DNA from: Acinetobacter lwoffii
GTDB taxonomy: Bacteria > Pseudomonadota > Gammaproteobacteria > Pseudomonadales > Moraxellaceae
Direction: 5' to 3'
Length of the DNA: 64,000 bases
NCBI RefSeq assembly: GCF_022967985.1
Contig: NZ_JALJVC010000004.1
Location: 90,570-154,569, forward strand
A model generated the notes under the pieces. It worked only from the letters and a program-made list of their open reading frames with translations. It was not told the origin of the DNA and searched no databases. This document shows, one piece after another, positions 27,365-34,999 of the stretch (position 1 is the first letter of the stretch; the number at the start of each line of letters is the position of its first letter). Position numbers and translations under genes: made by a program.

Positions 27365-27484
27365 TTAATGATCCGTCTCTTGAATGGCAATCAGATTTTC
27401 CACAACGGGTCGTGTACTGAGCGGATCGATAATCGAAGCTGTAAGACCTGTTAAAGTCACAGCTCTCTCATCGAACGCGCTCAT
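27365..27484 (-). CDS. Candidate small protein, 39 residues
   Basis: A minus-strand frame starting MSAFDERAVTLTGLTASII and ending AIQETDH, in the spacer between the exonuclease gene and hisA. It overlaps a second, 11-codon frame (27468-27503, MSHKSWDERVR) whose nucleotide segment GATGAGCGCGTTC looks duplicated as GATGAGAGAGCTG. The composition is protein-like, but the ribosome site (GCTGGG) is poor. It could be a true small gene or a frameshifted remnant. Confidence 0.3.
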   Translation of the reverse strand: MSAFDERAVTLTGLTASIIDPLSTRPVVENLIAIQETDH

Positions 27485-27536
27485 CCCAGCTTTTATGCGA
27501 CATTAAGTTGCCAGAACCAACACGCCACTTAAGCGC

Positions 27537-28196
27537 TTAAGCCGTCGATGAAGGACGGATTCGCAATTTCAGTGAAGTATTGGGAATCTCTCTGGGTAAT
27601 AAATCCCGACGTTGTAATTCTTCAAATACCAGCACGGGCGCATAGGCATCTGCGGCTGCATAAGCAATTTGTGCCGGGCTGAGCTTCTTGCTGGTCCAGT
27701 TCGAAGTACTAATCCGTTTCGATTTGGGGAAATTCAGTTGAAACAACAACGCCATGGCATTTTTTAATCCAACCGGATTATTTAAACCAAAAGCTTTAAA
27801 ACATTTGGACAGTTCAATCACACTATTCAGCTCAATTCCTTTTTTACGAAACAGGTGCGCATCATTTTTCAGGCCAAAACCGACCTTGATCTGGTCTCTG
27901 CTGGCAAAGATCGGTTTAAGAAAATCCCAGATCGAATCATTCATTTGAAATAAATAGGCTTTATCTAAAGTAGCTAGCTGAATCAGATGTGGCCCAGTGG
28001 AGACTTCACCGACTTTAAAGGTGGGCTTGGACTCAGAATCGAAACCCAGGACTGCATGGCTTTTTAGCTCCTGTTCAAAAACATAACATTGTTCCAGGCG
28101 ATTAATCACCTGAATCTGTTGCATCGGAAGATTTTTAAATACAGGAAAAGTCTGAATTTGTTCCTTGCTTGGTAACGTGTCCAGCAGCTGTTGCAT
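27537..28196 (-). CDS. 3'-5' exonuclease domain protein (RNase D-like)
   Basis: A 219-residue DEDD-family nuclease without the HRDC domains of full RNase D. The motifs are FDSESKPTF (Exo I, D-x-E) near residue 58, VGFGLKNDAHLF (Exo II, Asp) near 120, and YAAADAYAPVLVF (Exo III, Y-x3-D) near 186, so the DEDDy active site is complete. The substrate (RNA or DNA 3' ends) is unknown. ATG at 28196 is preferred to the TTG nine bases before. The product ends close to hisA's upstream spacer. Confidence 0.88.
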   Translation of the reverse strand: MQQLLDTLPSKEQIQTFPVFKNLPMQQIQVINRLEQCYVFEQELKSHAVLGFDSESKPTFKVGEVSTGPHLIQLATLDKAYLFQMNDSIWDFLKPIFASRDQIKVGFGLKNDAHLFRKKGIELNSVIELSKCFKAFGLNNPVGLKNAMALLFQLNFPKSKRISTSNWTSKKLSPAQIAYAAADAYAPVLVFEELQRRDLLPREIPNTSLKLRIRPSSTA

Positions 28197-28256
28197 AAGC
28201 TTCAATCATGAAATGAATGCGTTAAGCTTAATCACTTTTCCAGCTCTAGGCAAAAT

Positions 28257-28280
28257 AAAGCCCATTCTTCATGGGCTTTA
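28257..28280. terminator. Hairpin between DUF805 and exonuclease genes
   Basis: AAAGCCCAT and ATGGGCTTT form a perfect 9-bp stem with a 5-base loop, past the DUF805 stop. Confidence 0.8.
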
Positions 28281-28298
28281 TGCAAAATTTAACAAGGA

Positions 28299-28817
28299 TT
28301 AATCAGTGTGATAGCTGCTCTGTTCCATCTGTGCCTGTTGAGCACGTTCAACATAATTCTGATAAGCAGGGACAGCAAAGGCTGCCAAAATAACCGCAAG
28401 TACCAGATATAGCACCACCAAAAGCGTTTCCCAGCCACGTGTAGTGCGTGGAGGGCCATATTCATTATTTTCATTGTGACCTGGCGCCAATAACAGGTAA
28501 AGTGTAAAGACAAGGTTCACGACCGGCACAAAGATCAGTAAAGAAAGCCAGCCATTATGATTACGGTCATGTAAACGACGAATTAAAAAAATCACGCTAA
28601 AATAAATCGCAACGCCGTAGATCAAAACCAACATCACCATTAAAGGCATAGACATTTTACCATCTAAAGTCTCTGGACTCATTCCAGGCAAAATGAAAGC
28701 AGCAATGATCCCGATGCTCATAAAGCAAAAACCAAGCAGCATATTCCATGCGATATAAGAACGTCGCCCAAAACGTCCTGATGCATTCCACCCCGAATCC
28801 TGAATTGTATTACTCAT
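28299..28817 (-). CDS. DUF805 inner-membrane protein
   Basis: 172 residues with a GRFGRRSYIAWNMLLGF start and the RRLHDRNHNGWLSLLIFVPVVN core of DUF805, plus four hydrophobic helices. The last helix region (LVVLYLVLAVILAAFAVPAYQNYVERAQ) resembles a type IV pilin/TonB-like C-terminal extension seen in longer DUF805 proteins. Function is unknown. It stands alone between hairpins. Confidence 0.88.
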   Translation of the reverse strand: MSNTIQDSGWNASGRFGRRSYIAWNMLLGFCFMSIGIIAAFILPGMSPETLDGKMSMPLMVMLVLIYGVAIYFSVIFLIRRLHDRNHNGWLSLLIFVPVVNLVFTLYLLLAPGHNENNEYGPPRTTRGWETLLVVLYLVLAVILAAFAVPAYQNYVERAQQAQMEQSSYHTD

Positions 28818-28906
28818 TATTTTTCCTTTGTTTTTATTATATTTTTTATAAGCAAGTCTATGATAAAGGGGTTTTTTATAAATGAAAAGTGTAAAAAATA
28901 ACCAAT

Positions 28907-28934
28907 AAAAAAGCCCGCAATCTGCGAGCTTTTA
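28907..28934 (-). terminator. hisH terminator
   Basis: AAAAGCCCGCA and TGCGAGCTTTT form a stem with one mismatch, 14 bases past the hisH stop. Confidence 0.8.
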
Positions 28935-28947
28935 GAGAAAAGGAAAA

Positions 28948-29565
28948 TCAGATTTTCCATTCCACAAAGTTTTTCAATAACTGCAAACCGGCAGTATGAC
29001 TTTTTTCCGGATGGAACTGGGTCGCGAACAGGTTTTCTTTATGAATTGAAGTACAGAACTCAATGCCATAGGTACAAGTAGCTGCCACCAATTCTGAATC
29101 TTGTGGTTCTACATAGTAACTGTGCACAAAGTAGAAACGCGCATCCTGTTCGATATTGTTCCACATCGGATGATCAGGCTCGACCTGATGCACCTGGTTC
29201 CAGCCCATATGCGGCACTTTTAAGCCCGCCATTTCTGGGAAATGCTTAACCGCACCTTCGAAAATACCCAGTGCATCGGTACCGCCATTTTCTTCCGAAT
29301 GCTGCATCAAGGCTTGCATGCCGACACAAATGGCCAGTACCGGTTTGTTAAATACGGCATTGCGTACCACTTCATCAATCCCGGCTTCGTGCATGCCTTG
29401 CATACAGTCACGCATCGCACCTACGCCCGGAAAAACAATCTTGTCTGCTTGCGCAATCAGTTTAGGATCATTGGTCACATCAACTGTGGCACCGACATGT
29501 TCTAATGCTTTTGCCGCAGAGTGCAAATTTCCCATGCCATAATCAAGAAGGGCAATACGGGTCAT
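28948..29565 (-). CDS. hisH: Imidazole glycerol phosphate synthase, glutaminase subunit
   Basis: Supplies ammonia from glutamine to HisF (encoded at 22540-23298). The 205-residue class I glutamine amidotransferase has the nucleophile elbow [10 protein letters not shown] (Cys near residue 80) and the His/Glu pair in [10 protein letters not shown] near 186. Its ATG overlaps the hisB stop by one base (TAATG), so translation is coupled to hisB. Confidence 0.97.
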   Translation of the reverse strand: MTRIALLDYGMGNLHSAAKALEHVGATVDVTNDPKLIAQADKIVFPGVGAMRDCMQGMHEAGIDEVVRNAVFNKPVLAICVGMQALMQHSEENGGTDALGIFEGAVKHFPEMAGLKVPHMGWNQVHQVEPDHPMWNNIEQDARFYFVHSYYVEPQDSELVAATCTYGIEFCTSIHKENLFATQFHPEKSHTAGLQLLKNFVEWKI

Positions 29566-30158
29566 TACAGTGTACCTTTGGTTGAAGCTACCGTATTGGC
29601 AGCACGTGGATCCACTTCACAGGCCATACGCAGCGCACGCGCAAATGCTTTAAATACGCTTTCGATCTGGTGATGGCTGTTTTTGCCTTTCAGGTTGTCG
29701 ATATGCACCGTCATCAAGGAATGGTTTACAAAGCCCTGGAAAAACTCAGAGAATAAATCCACATCAAAACGGCCGATCATGGCACGGGTAAATGGAATAT
29801 CCATAAACAGACCCGGACGACCAGACAGATCCACCACGACACGGCTTAAAGACTCATCGAGTGGCGCATAGAAATGACCATAGCGTTTCAGGCCTTTTTT
29901 ATCGCCTAATGCCTGTGCAAATGCCTGACCCAGCGTAATACCGCAGTCTTCCACAGTATGATGGTCGTCAATTTCCAGGTCGCCATCACAATGAATATCA
30001 ATATCAAACAGGCCATGACGCTTGATTTGATCAATCATATGATCTAAAAAGGGAATACCCGTGTTTAAGGTGCCTTGACCAGTACCATCGAGATTCAAAC
30101 GAACTCGAATTTTGGTTTCGTTGGTATTTCTTACCACTTCACTGATACGATCTGTCAT
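29565..30158 (-). CDS. hisB: Imidazoleglycerol-phosphate dehydratase
   Basis: Sixth step of histidine synthesis, acting as a manganese-dependent 24-mer. At 197 residues it is the monofunctional form, without the phosphatase domain of enterobacterial His[14 protein letters not shown] near 38 and [13 protein letters not shown] near 64 carry the paired metal-binding histidines; [16 protein letters not shown] near 163 is the second metal site. GAGGAACG before the ATG at 30158 decides the start. It is first in the two-gene hisB-hisH operon. Confidence 0.97.
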   Translation of the reverse strand: MTDRISEVVRNTNETKIRVRLNLDGTGQGTLNTGIPFLDHMIDQIKRHGLFDIDIHCDGDLEIDDHHTVEDCGITLGQAFAQALGDKKGLKRYGHFYAPLDESLSRVVVDLSGRPGLFMDIPFTRAMIGRFDVDLFSEFFQGFVNHSLMTVHIDNLKGKNSHHQIESVFKAFARALRMACEVDPRAANTVASTKGTL

Positions 30159-30254
30159 AGACACGTTCCTCAAATACGTCAAAATGATTGATGTAGAAAA
30201 TATTTTCGCCGTGACGAAGTCACCGCATATTAGATTGCTCAGGAGGGTTTATCA

Positions 30255-30632
30255 ATGCCTATCACCGTACATGCTTATACTTCTTTAGAAAATGACGAAG
30301 TGCGCAGCCAGCTTGAGCGACTGTATGACACCAGCCCGGAATTTAGCGACGGGGCAGATGCCATGGAACAACTAGAGCAAAACCTTGCACAGTATACCTC
30401 AGTTTATAGCGCAGAATTTAATAGCAAAATTATTGGGGCAATCTGGTGCACTGGACAGGGCGAAAGCCGCATTCTGGAAAATATCGTGGTACATCCGGCC
30501 AATCGCGGTCGTGGTGTGGCAGAAAGGCTGGTCAGCGAAGTCTGCCGCATGGAAGAAGAAAAAGGCGTGAAAAATTTCGTCCCAGGCTGTGGGGCCATTC
30601 ATCGTTGTCTCGCCAATCTGGAAAAAATCTGA
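30255..30632 (+). CDS. GNAT-family acetyltransferase, PanZ-like
   Basis: A 125-residue protein with the acetyl-CoA-binding core ILENIVVHPANRGRGVAERLVSEV near residue 75, where RGRGVA is the GNAT pyrophosphate loop. Length and layout resemble PanZ (the acetyl-CoA sensor that controls aspartate decarboxylase in enterobacteria), but I cannot exclude an ordinary small acetyltransferase. AGGAGG lies seven bases before the ATG. It is divergent from hisB. Confidence 0.75.
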   Translation: MPITVHAYTSLENDEVRSQLERLYDTSPEFSDGADAMEQLEQNLAQYTSVYSAEFNSKIIGAIWCTGQGESRILENIVVHPANRGRGVAERLVSEVCRMEEEKGVKNFVPGCGAIHRCLANLEKI

Positions 30633-30796
30633 AGATAGAGCAATATCAAGCAGTCATTAGGCTGCTTTTTTATGTAAATAAGCGCTTAAATCTGTTTTAT
30701 TGCTGAGGTCTTTGGTAAAAACTGTTCGATTTATGACTCAAATTCACGCGAGTTGATGGAAAAGTAAACATTTAACGAAAATTATTCTCTCTGCTC

Positions 30797-30826
30797 TTGA
30801 CGATTTACAGCTGAAACTGTTTAATA
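30797..30826 (+). promoter_or_regulatory. Promoter of tRNA-Phe copy 1
   Basis: TTGACG, 18 bases, TTAATA (or TTTAAT at 17), ending nine bases before the tRNA 5' end. Confidence 0.75.
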
Positions 30827-30835
30827 CGCGACATC

Positions 30836-30911
30836 GGCGTGATAGCTCAGTAGGTAGAGCAACGGATTGAAAATCCGTGTGTCCCCAGTTCGATCCTGGG
30901 TCTCGCCACCA
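30836..30911 (+). tRNA. tRNA-Phe(GAA), copy 1
   Basis: 76 nt with anticodon GAA in TTGAAAA and encoded CCA. The acceptor stem GGCGTGA/TCTCGCC has a T5.T68 mismatch. Identical to copy 2. Confidence 0.96.
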
Positions 30912-30938
30912 TATTTTAAAACGATTTCAAAGTTTTCA

Positions 30939-30966
30939 ATCCCTGATCCCATCAGGGATTTTTTTT
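30939..30966 (+). terminator. Terminator of tRNA-Phe copy 1
   Basis: AATCCCTGAT-ccc-ATCAGGGATT plus a T-run. Confidence 0.92.
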
Positions 30967-31009
30967 AGGCCAAAAATCAGCCACTCAAATATTTTTTTCA
31001 TAATTTTGA

Positions 31010-31039
31010 TTGACTAATGAGGCCAGATACGGCTTAATA
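31010..31039 (+). promoter_or_regulatory. Promoter of tRNA-Phe copy 2
   Basis: TTGACT, 18 bases, TTAATA, ending nine bases before the tRNA; same geometry as copy 1. Confidence 0.75.
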
Positions 31040-31048
31040 CACCGCATC

Positions 31049-31124
31049 GGCGTGATAGCTCAGTAGGTAGAGCAACGGATTGAAAATCCGTGTGTCCCCA
31101 GTTCGATCCTGGGTCTCGCCACCA
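31049..31124 (+). tRNA. tRNA-Phe(GAA), copy 2
   Basis: 76 nt, identical to copy 1 including the T5.T68 acceptor-stem mismatch. It starts 213 bases after copy 1 and has its own promoter and terminator. Confidence 0.96.
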
Positions 31125-31130
31125 TATTCA

Positions 31131-31164
31131 AAAAATCCTCAAACTTGGTTTGGGGATTTTTTTT
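31131..31164 (+). terminator. Terminator of tRNA-Phe copy 2
   Basis: AATCC-TCAAAC and GTTTG-GGATT flank a short loop, with an eight-T tail. Confidence 0.88.
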
Positions 31165-31342
31165 GCCTGTACCAAAGCTAGATCAGCATTCTTTTCTATT
31201 ATTCAGTTGTTTCAATTTCTTCTTTTTCGACGTTTCCTGCCTTTTTATGCATCATTGACCGTTTATCAAACTTAACAATAGGCACTGGCATTATTTGTAA
31301 GATTTAGCTTTGACGCTTTCCCTTTTCCAAACGAGGGTGAAA

Positions 31343-31843
31343 ATGATGAATCTCCTAACACCAATTAAACTCGGCTTTCTTACGGCCTGTACTGCTTTTA
31401 GCCTACCGATTTTAAGCTATGCTGCGCCTGCTGCTGATTCTGTCGTCTTGCCGACTCTGACTGTCATGGCGGAACCGGAACTGCGTGCCGTGACTGAAAA
31501 AATGTTGCCTTATCAGGAACAGAACAGCCAGCGTAAGGCTCTGCAAATGCGCCTGATGAAAATTGAACGTGAAATTCAGGCCTATAGCGTGGATGGCGAC
31601 GTAGTCGCGAATATAGATGTGATGCGTGCACCTGCCGACCCTAATCTGGATAGCTTGCCTGTAGTGTTCCGTGAATATGTATTGGCCATCGCACAAGGCT
31701 TGCAGTCTTCAGACCCAAGAAATGGGGTATATGTATTGCTGCAACCTTTTGGAATTAACCGCGATGCCACCAATGTGAATATTGTTCGGGAACAATTCGA
31801 TCCGAACCGGCTGAATCTGAGCCTGCCGTTTAATTCCCCATAA
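31343..31843 (+). CDS. Exported hypothetical protein, 166 residues
   Basis: A signal peptide (LGFLTACTAFSLPILSYAAP) is followed by a mature protein beginning near ADSVVLPTLTVMAEPELR, a phrase that resembles the start of TonB-dependent receptor plug regions but without the rest. The remainder is soluble and mixed in character, with no recognised domain. GAGGG lies five bases before the ATG at 31343, which decides the start over an in-frame codon 33 bases earlier. Probably periplasmic. Confidence 0.7.
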   Translation: MMNLLTPIKLGFLTACTAFSLPILSYAAPAADSVVLPTLTVMAEPELRAVTEKMLPYQEQNSQRKALQMRLMKIEREIQAYSVDGDVVANIDVMRAPADPNLDSLPVVFREYVLAIAQGLQSSDPRNGVYVLLQPFGINRDATNVNIVREQFDPNRLNLSLPFNSP

Positions 31844-32069
31844 TGTGCGCCTGTCGATCTAGATAACTTTGTTAAACGAGCTTATTAAATCTGCCATGCA
31901 ACGAGATCGACAAAATAGTGTTCTGGGAAAGGGTAGCTTTGTGAGAGGAGCAATTTCTGTCTAAGCTAGACGTATTATTGGAAAAATCAAATGCCTTGAA
32001 TTGTGTTTAAAAAATAAGCATAGTGGATGTAAATCAACAAGATCTGACTGACAGAGCTGGAGCGTATAC

Positions 32070-32819
32070 ATGTCGCGTGTTTTTATGATTGTAGCCGCTG
32101 TGACACTGGCAATTTTTATTGGGCTGTTTTATCAGAATTCGGTCCAGCAAAAACATCAGGCCGAGCTGCTCGAATATGAAACTGTGCTTGAAGAAAAAAC
32201 CGAGAGTATTGCGCAGCAGGCACAGGACTGGTCTAAACCGATTCAGATTGAACTTGAGGATGACCGTCTGGATGGTGACTATGCCATCATGGCTGAATTT
32301 ATGTTGGGGCAATTGCGCGACAGTGCCGAGGAACGAAATCAGTATCTACGCGACTTAAAAGCCGCCAACTGGCAGAATTTTCTGAATATTGACCGCTTGG
32401 CCAAGGATCAGGCACAAGGCTATAAAGAAACTGAAGCGATGCTCAAGCAAGTGCATCAAATTGTGAATAGCTATCAGCAGAAAATCCAGCAGCGTGATGC
32501 CGAGCTGATCGACAAGGCGCAGCAACTGGATATTAAAAACCGTTATCGCCAGCAACTAAGCCTGACCCTGAAAGACAGTCAGCAAAATAGTAATGCACAT
32601 GTCATTTTTGAAATTGAAAAACAGACTCTGGCCAAGGCAGATGCCTTATTTGCAGTATTGAAAAAGCATAAATGGCAAAAGAAAAATAACACCTTTATGT
32701 TCTATGACGATAAAGCCGTGCAAGAGTTTAATGCGCTGTATAAAGAAATGCTGTTCCTCAATAAGCAGATGGAACGAGTTGCGAGCGCTAACCAGAAAGC
32801 GGTTGAAAACAAGTTGTAG
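32070..32819 (+). CDS. Single-pass membrane protein with coiled coil
   Basis: 249 residues: a short N-terminal membrane anchor (VFMIVAAVTLAIFIGLFY), then a long charged, Gln-rich helical region from about 25 to 175 likely to form a coiled coil, and a C-terminal segment of about 60 residues. No family is recognised. It stands alone with about 225 non-coding bases before it. A periplasmic or envelope-spanning scaffold is a guess from the architecture. Confidence 0.65.
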   Translation: MSRVFMIVAAVTLAIFIGLFYQNSVQQKHQAELLEYETVLEEKTESIAQQAQDWSKPIQIELEDDRLDGDYAIMAEFMLGQLRDSAEERNQYLRDLKAANWQNFLNIDRLAKDQAQGYKETEAMLKQVHQIVNSYQQKIQQRDAELIDKAQQLDIKNRYRQQLSLTLKDSQQNSNAHVIFEIEKQTLAKADALFAVLKKHKWQKKNNTFMFYDDKAVQEFNALYKEMLFLNKQMERVASANQKAVENKL

Positions 32820-32928
32820 CCTGATTTAGATGACAGGATTGCCATAGGACTGTCATCTGCTGTTCAAACTCACTTGCTAAATTGAAAGGGTCGCACAGAT
32901 CACGACATAACATTTAAGCAGGTGAGTC

Positions 32929-33201
32929 ATGCAAACAATTCAGGTTTTTGCTGATATTCAGCAGGTGTACGGTGAGTTTGTCGCAAATAAAACATGTCCA
33001 AAATTACAAAGGATGAATAACGGGGACAAGAACCGGTTGTTCTTGAATCAATATTTCACGCTGATCGAGGACTGGCACTATACCGAACAGATTGTGATTC
33101 AGTTCAATCAGCAGTATTTCAGTCTGGATCTGGGGAGCGCACCGGATTTTATGGATCAGGATAAATATATCAACTGGCTAAAGTCGGAACTGCTGCATTA
33201 A
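32929..33201 (+). CDS. Hypothetical protein, 90 residues
   Basis: A small soluble protein (MQTIQVFADIQQVYGEFVANK) with a aromatic-rich C-terminal half (YWTEQ-like, QYFSLDLG). No family recognised. AGGTGAG lies just before the ATG. A terminator follows. Confidence 0.6.
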   Translation: MQTIQVFADIQQVYGEFVANKTCPKLQRMNNGDKNRLFLNQYFTLIEDWHYTEQIVIQFNQQYFSLDLGSAPDFMDQDKYINWLKSELLH

Positions 33202-33227
33202 TCGAATCGTCATATTCCTCGTTGATA

Positions 33228-33254
33228 GATAACCGAGCTGTCTCAAGAGAGGCA
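33228..33254 (+). terminator. Terminator after the 90-residue gene
   Basis: AGCTGTCTC-aaga-GAGGCAGCT with one mismatch, then TTTTTTA. Confidence 0.85.
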
Positions 33255-33416
33255 GCTTTTTTATTTTGATAGAAAACTGGTATTGATCTTGCTGTTGCAT
33301 CGGCACAGCGCGAACAGGTGCTGATTCCAATTCCGATTTGAACAGGCTATGCTGAATTAATTACCGCTGCCAAAAGAATGACAGGCGGAGCATGGATGAT
33401 ATGGAGGGCAAAAATT

Positions 33417-34283
33417 ATGCAACAGTTGATATGTTATAAGGAACTTCCAGTCTGGAACCAGCAGAGTATTCCTCAGGGCTTTAAGAATCAGCACAATACC
33501 AAAGCCGGCACCTGGGCGAAACTGACAGTATTAAAAGGTGAGCTGCATTTTGCCATGCTGGAAGAATCTGGCGCAGTGCAATCCGAGCATGTGTTTACAC
33601 TAGAGCAGCAGCCGCCATTTATTGAGCCTGAGGCCTGGCACAAAATTGTTTCTGCCAGTGAAGATGTTGAATGTCAGCTACGTTTTTACTGCCGGCCTGA
33701 GGATTACTTCATCAAGAAATATCAGTTAAATCCTACCCATTCTGAAGTGCTGGCAGCGATGCCCTATTTAAAAGGTGGCTGTGCGCTGGACGTCGGCTGT
33801 GGTACAGGCCGTAATGCGCTTTATTTGAGTCAGAACGGCTTTAATGTCGATGCCTGGGATGTTAACGAAAACAGTTTGCAGACTTTAAGACAGATTGTGC
33901 AGACCGAGCAGATTGATCATATGCAGGTACAGCGCCGCGACCTTAACACGGATACCAGCATTGCAGGCCAATATGACTTTATCTACTGTACTGTAGTGAT
34001 GATGTTCCTTGAGGCGAAAACCATTCCACCGCTCATTGCACAGATGCAGCAGGCGACCGTGCCGGGTGGCTATAATCTGATTGTCTGTGCCATGGATACG
34101 CCAGATATTCCGGCACAAGCCGATTTTCCATTTGCTTTTCAGCCGGGAGAATTGCGAGGATATTATGAGGGCTGGAATATTGTGAAATACAATGAAGATA
34201 TCGGTGAGCTATACCGTGTCGATGCACAAGGTCAGCGGATTAAGCAGCATTTTGCCACCATGTTGGCGCAGAAGGCTGAATAG
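33417..34283 (+). CDS. tehB: Tellurite-resistance methyltransferase TehB-like
   Basis: A 288-residue SAM-dependent methyltransferase. The N-terminal 90 residues ([23 protein letters not shown], cupin-like with EAWHKI) match the extra domain of long TehB proteins. The C-terminal domain has [16 protein letters not shown] near residue 124 as SAM motif I. Known TehB enzymes volatilise tellurite by methylation; the physiological substrate here may differ. ATG at 33417 has TGGAGGG upstream. No tehA is nearby. Confidence 0.87.
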   Translation: MQQLICYKELPVWNQQSIPQGFKNQHNTKAGTWAKLTVLKGELHFAMLEESGAVQSEHVFTLEQQPPFIEPEAWHKIVSASEDVECQLRFYCRPEDYFIKKYQLNPTHSEVLAAMPYLKGGCALDVGCGTGRNALYLSQNGFNVDAWDVNENSLQTLRQIVQTEQIDHMQVQRRDLNTDTSIAGQYDFIYCTVVMMFLEAKTIPPLIAQMQQATVPGGYNLIVCAMDTPDIPAQADFPFAFQPGELRGYYEGWNIVKYNEDIGELYRVDAQGQRIKQHFATMLAQKAE

Positions 34284-34338
34284 AAGATTGAGGATTTTTT
34301 TTAAATTATCGAATTTAAATGAAACCACCTAAAACAAA

Positions 34339-34365
34339 AAAAGATGTCAGGATGACATCTTTTTT
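34339..34365. terminator. Bidirectional terminator
   Basis: AAAGATGTCA and TGACATCTTT form a 10-bp stem with a 3-base loop, A-run before and T-run after. It is shared by tehB and the converging gene. Confidence 0.9.
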
Positions 34366-34380
34366 TATGCTTAAAAAATC

Positions 34381-34761
34381 TTAAGCTGCTTTTTTAAACC
34401 AAGAGAACCAGCCTTTTTTCTCGGCTTTTACTTCTGCTTTTTCAGCAGCAGCGTCTTTGGTTTCTACTGCTTCAGTTTTTGCAGCTTCGACGTGTTGTTC
34501 TGCTGTAGCTTGAGCTGTTTCTACTTGAGTCGTTGCTTCTGTTTTTACTGCTTCAGCTTTAGTTTCAGCCGCTTGTTGAGTTGCAGTAACAGTCGCTTGA
34601 GTCGCTTCAACTTTCGGTTGTACAGGTGCAGCAGCTTCTTTGGCAACAGTTTGGGTTGTTTTGGTTACAACAGTTGCTGGCGCAACTTGAACTTCAGTTG
34701 CCATTGCAGATGCAGAAGTCGCTACGATTGCAGTTGCGATCATTGTTTTAAGCATGTTCAT
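34381..34761 (-). CDS. Exported Ala/Thr/Glu-rich low-complexity protein
   Basis: 126 residues: a signal peptide (TMIATAIVATSASAMA), then an Ala-, Thr-, Glu-, Gln- and Val-rich stretch with loose repeats of KTEA and QATA, ending in KKGWFSWFKKAA. The tail is basic and aromatic, a plausible membrane-touching tip. It is likely helical or disordered in the periplasm. No family recognised. AAGGG precedes the ATG. Its style resembles the Gln/Glu-rich protein at 17888. Confidence 0.7.
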   Translation of the reverse strand: MNMLKTMIATAIVATSASAMATEVQVAPATVVTKTTQTVAKEAAAPVQPKVEATQATVTATQQAAETKAEAVKTEATTQVETAQATAEQHVEAAKTEAVETKDAAAEKAEVKAEKKGWFSWFKKAA

Positions 34762-34999
34762 ATAAACCCTTTTAAGGAAATAGGAAAAAAAGAGGCTTGA
34801 TCATACATATATAAAATTTAAGTACTTCATAAATAGGATTTTATTGGTTGATTATTCAACTTAAATTACAAAGGGATAACATTTGAAAAAAATTGAGGTT
34901 TTTTTAATCGGATAAAAAGATCTATTTATTTAAAACTCCTTATTAAATTGTTTAATTATTGATTAATATAGAACTTAAATTACTAAAAATTTAAAACCT

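Noticed and set aside
31343..31843. TonB-dependent receptor fragment
   Set aside because: Only a short phrase near the mature start is similar. The protein has a complete reading frame of its own and no barrel or plug motifs.
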